From assembly GCF_014596085.1 (NCBI RefSeq), contig NZ_JACCJY010000001.1, forward strand, positions 62,001 to 126,000: 64,000 nucleotides of DNA. Direction: 5' to 3'. The notes below the pieces were generated by a model. The model made no database searches. It saw only the letters and a program-made list of their open reading frames with translations, and was not told the DNA's origin. How positions within the stretch are numbered: the stretch's first letter is position 1; every line of letters begins with the position of its first letter. Position numbers and translations under genes: made by a program. This document shows positions 62,642 through 64,000 of the stretch, piece after piece. The stretch is from Azospirillum tabaci. GTDB lineage: Bacteria > Pseudomonadota > Alphaproteobacteria > Azospirillales > Azospirillaceae.

Positions 62642-64000
62642 TTACCAGAGGAACAGGACGATCAACTGCGGCGCAAGGATACGCAGAAACATAACCATAG
62701 GGTAAACAGTGGCATAGGCGAGGGCGGGAGCCTCCGATGCGCTCATTGCGTTTGCAAAAGCGAGCGCGGGCGGGTCCGTCATGCTGCCGGACAGGAGGCC
62801 GCAGATCGTCAGGTAGTTCTGCCGGGCGAAGGCCCGCGCGACGACGCCGACGACGAGCAGCGGGATCAGCGTCACCAACACGCCGCAGCCGATCCACAGC
62901 AGCCCGTCGCCGTGCACCAGCGTCTCCACGAAACGATCGCCGGACATCAGCCCGACCACCGCCAGGAACAGGACGATGCCGATCTCGCGCAGCGCCATGT
63001 TGGCGGCCGGCGGCATGAACCAGACCAGCGGTCCGACGTGGCCGATGCGCGCCAGCAGGATCGCCGCCACCAGCGGCCCGCCGGCCAGACCCAGCTTCAG
63101 CGGCGCCGGCATGCCCGGAATGTAGAAGGGGATGGAGCCGAGCAGCACGCCGAGCAGGATGCCGATGAAGACCGGCACGAACTCCACCTGCTGGAGCCGC
63201 CGCGCCGAGTTGCCCATCAGCGCCGCCACCCGCTGGAGGTCCGATGGTTTGCCGATGGCGGTCAGGATGTCGCCGAACTGGAGGTGCAGGGCCGGGCTGG
63301 GCACCAGCTCCACGCCGGCGCGGTTGATCCGGCTGACCACCACGTCGTAGGCGTCGGCGAGGTCGAGCTGGCCGATGGCCTTGCCCAGCACATGCTCGTT
63401 GGTGACGACCAGCCGGTCCCAGCGCATGTCGGTGCCCTTGGTGGTCAGGGTGACCTCCGCCGCCTCGCCGAGCAGGCGCTTCGTCGCCTCCAGCTTGACC
63501 CGCGGCCCGACCAGATGCACCACGTCGCCGGCCCGCAGGCAGGTGTCCGGGTGCGGCACCTGGAGCCGCCCCTCGCGCAGCAGGCGGGACACCATCACCC
63601 CCTGATCGCCGAACAGCTCCATGTCGCGCAGCGGCAGCCCCATGGCCGACCGGTTGCGCACGGCGACGTCCAGCGTCTCCAAGGTTTCCACCTGGGCGCG
63701 GCGCTTGCGCTCGAAGACCTCGGCTTCCGCCGCCGGGTCGATGCGGAAGAGGACGCGGATCAGCCCCATGGTGATGAGGATGCCGACGATGCCGAAGGGA
63801 TAGGCGACGGCGTAGCCGAGGCTGGGCGTGTTGATCTCCGCCGCCGAGGCCCCGACCTCGCGCAGCATCTCCTGCGCGGCGCCCAGCGACGGCGTGTTGG
63901 TCACGGCGCCGGAGAAGATGCCCAGCACCGCCGGCAGCGGCACCCCGCCGATCTCGTGGATCGCCACCGCCACCAGCACCCCCAGCCCGACCAGCGCGGC
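62642..64000 (-). CDS. second AspT-type exchanger paralog, 5' end beyond window
   Basis: The frame is open to the right edge, so the N-terminus is missing; at least 452 residues are present. It is colinear with the preceding gene, with long near-identical stretches such as GPLVWFMPPAANMALREIGI and GDILTAIGKPSDL. It retains both RCK_C domains and the second membrane block. Transcribed before the first paralog (71-bp gap). Confidence 0.88.
   Translation of the reverse strand, partial: AALVGLGVLVAVAIHEIGGVPLPAVLGIFSGAVTNTPSLGAAQEMLREVGASAAEINTPSLGYAVAYPFGIVGILITMGLIRVLFRIDPAAEAEVFERKRRAQVETLETLDVAVRNRSAMGLPLRDMELFGDQGVMVSRLLREGRLQVPHPDTCLRAGDVVHLVGPRVKLEATKRLLGEAAEVTLTTKGTDMRWDRLVVTNEHVLGKAIGQLDLADAYDVVVSRINRAGVELVPSPALHLQFGDILTAIGKPSDLQRVAALMGNSARRLQQVEFVPVFIGILLGVLLGSIPFYIPGMPAPLKLGLAGGPLVAAILLARIGHVGPLVWFMPPAANMALREIGIVLFLAVVGLMSGDRFVETLVHGDGLLWIGCGVLVTLIPLLVVGVVARAFARQNYLTICGLLSGSMTDPPALAFANAMSASEAPALAYATVYPMVMFLRILAPQLIVLFLW

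Overview
The window looks like chromosomal DNA of an Azospirillum-type alphaproteobacterium (Azospirillaceae/Rhodospirillales). The evidence is GC-rich coding, the fdxA-carD and rpmI-rplT-pheS-pheT orders, an amtB gene with no glnK beside it and a sigma-54-type promoter, an RpoE-ChrR pair, and GC-rich intergenic hairpin repeats. The species is inferred from gene content, not from a marker gene. I saw no tRNA, rRNA, CRISPR array, prophage or insertion sequence.

Layout. 1-8.8 kb: end of a secreted protein gene, SUV3-like helicase, Hsp15-like S4 protein, TerC, a CBS protein, a METTL26-like methyltransferase, and an MFS exporter divergent from a LysR gene. 8.9-12.4 kb: fdxA, carD, a catalytically degenerate phosphoesterase and rpoH. 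12.4-18 kb: membrane adenylate cyclase, M48 lipoprotein protease, nuclease-like secreted protein, proline iminopeptidase. 18-22.4 kb: rpmI-rplT and pheS-pheT. 22.4-31.7 kb: an AT-rich gap, an orphan receiver, a REC-HD-GYP protein, an SH3/SPOR-like protein, a LysR gene divergent from a 56-residue gene, a glycine-zipper lipoprotein, lepA and a glycosyltransferase-FkbM fusion. 31.7-36.5 kb: glgCA and amtB. 36.4-45.7 kb: methyltransferases, an AraC/GyrI regulator, a zinc-type asparaginase with a His-rich head, a TrmH-family protein, rpoE-chrR, an IalB-like protein, rlmN and two small membrane proteins. 45.8-51 kb: argG, a RES/Xre toxin-antitoxin pair, VOC, rhodanese, DUF1232 and EamA proteins. 51-57 kb: ccmCDEFGHI without ccmAB. 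57.5-64 kb: a polar amino-acid ABC transporter and two tandem AspT-type exchangers, the second cut by the window end.

How it fits together. The most interesting regulatory signal is a shared promoter pattern (TGATCC, 18 bp, TA-rich -10) upstream of both rpoE-chrR and rpoH. It suggests an RpoE to RpoH stress cascade like the singlet-oxygen response of Rhodobacter. Nitrogen supply is represented by amtB, asparaginase and amino-acid transport, glycogen storage by glgCA, and cytochrome c maturation by the ccm operon. Intergenic DNA is unusually rich in perfect or near-perfect palindromes, two of them directly upstream of the toxin-antitoxin promoter.
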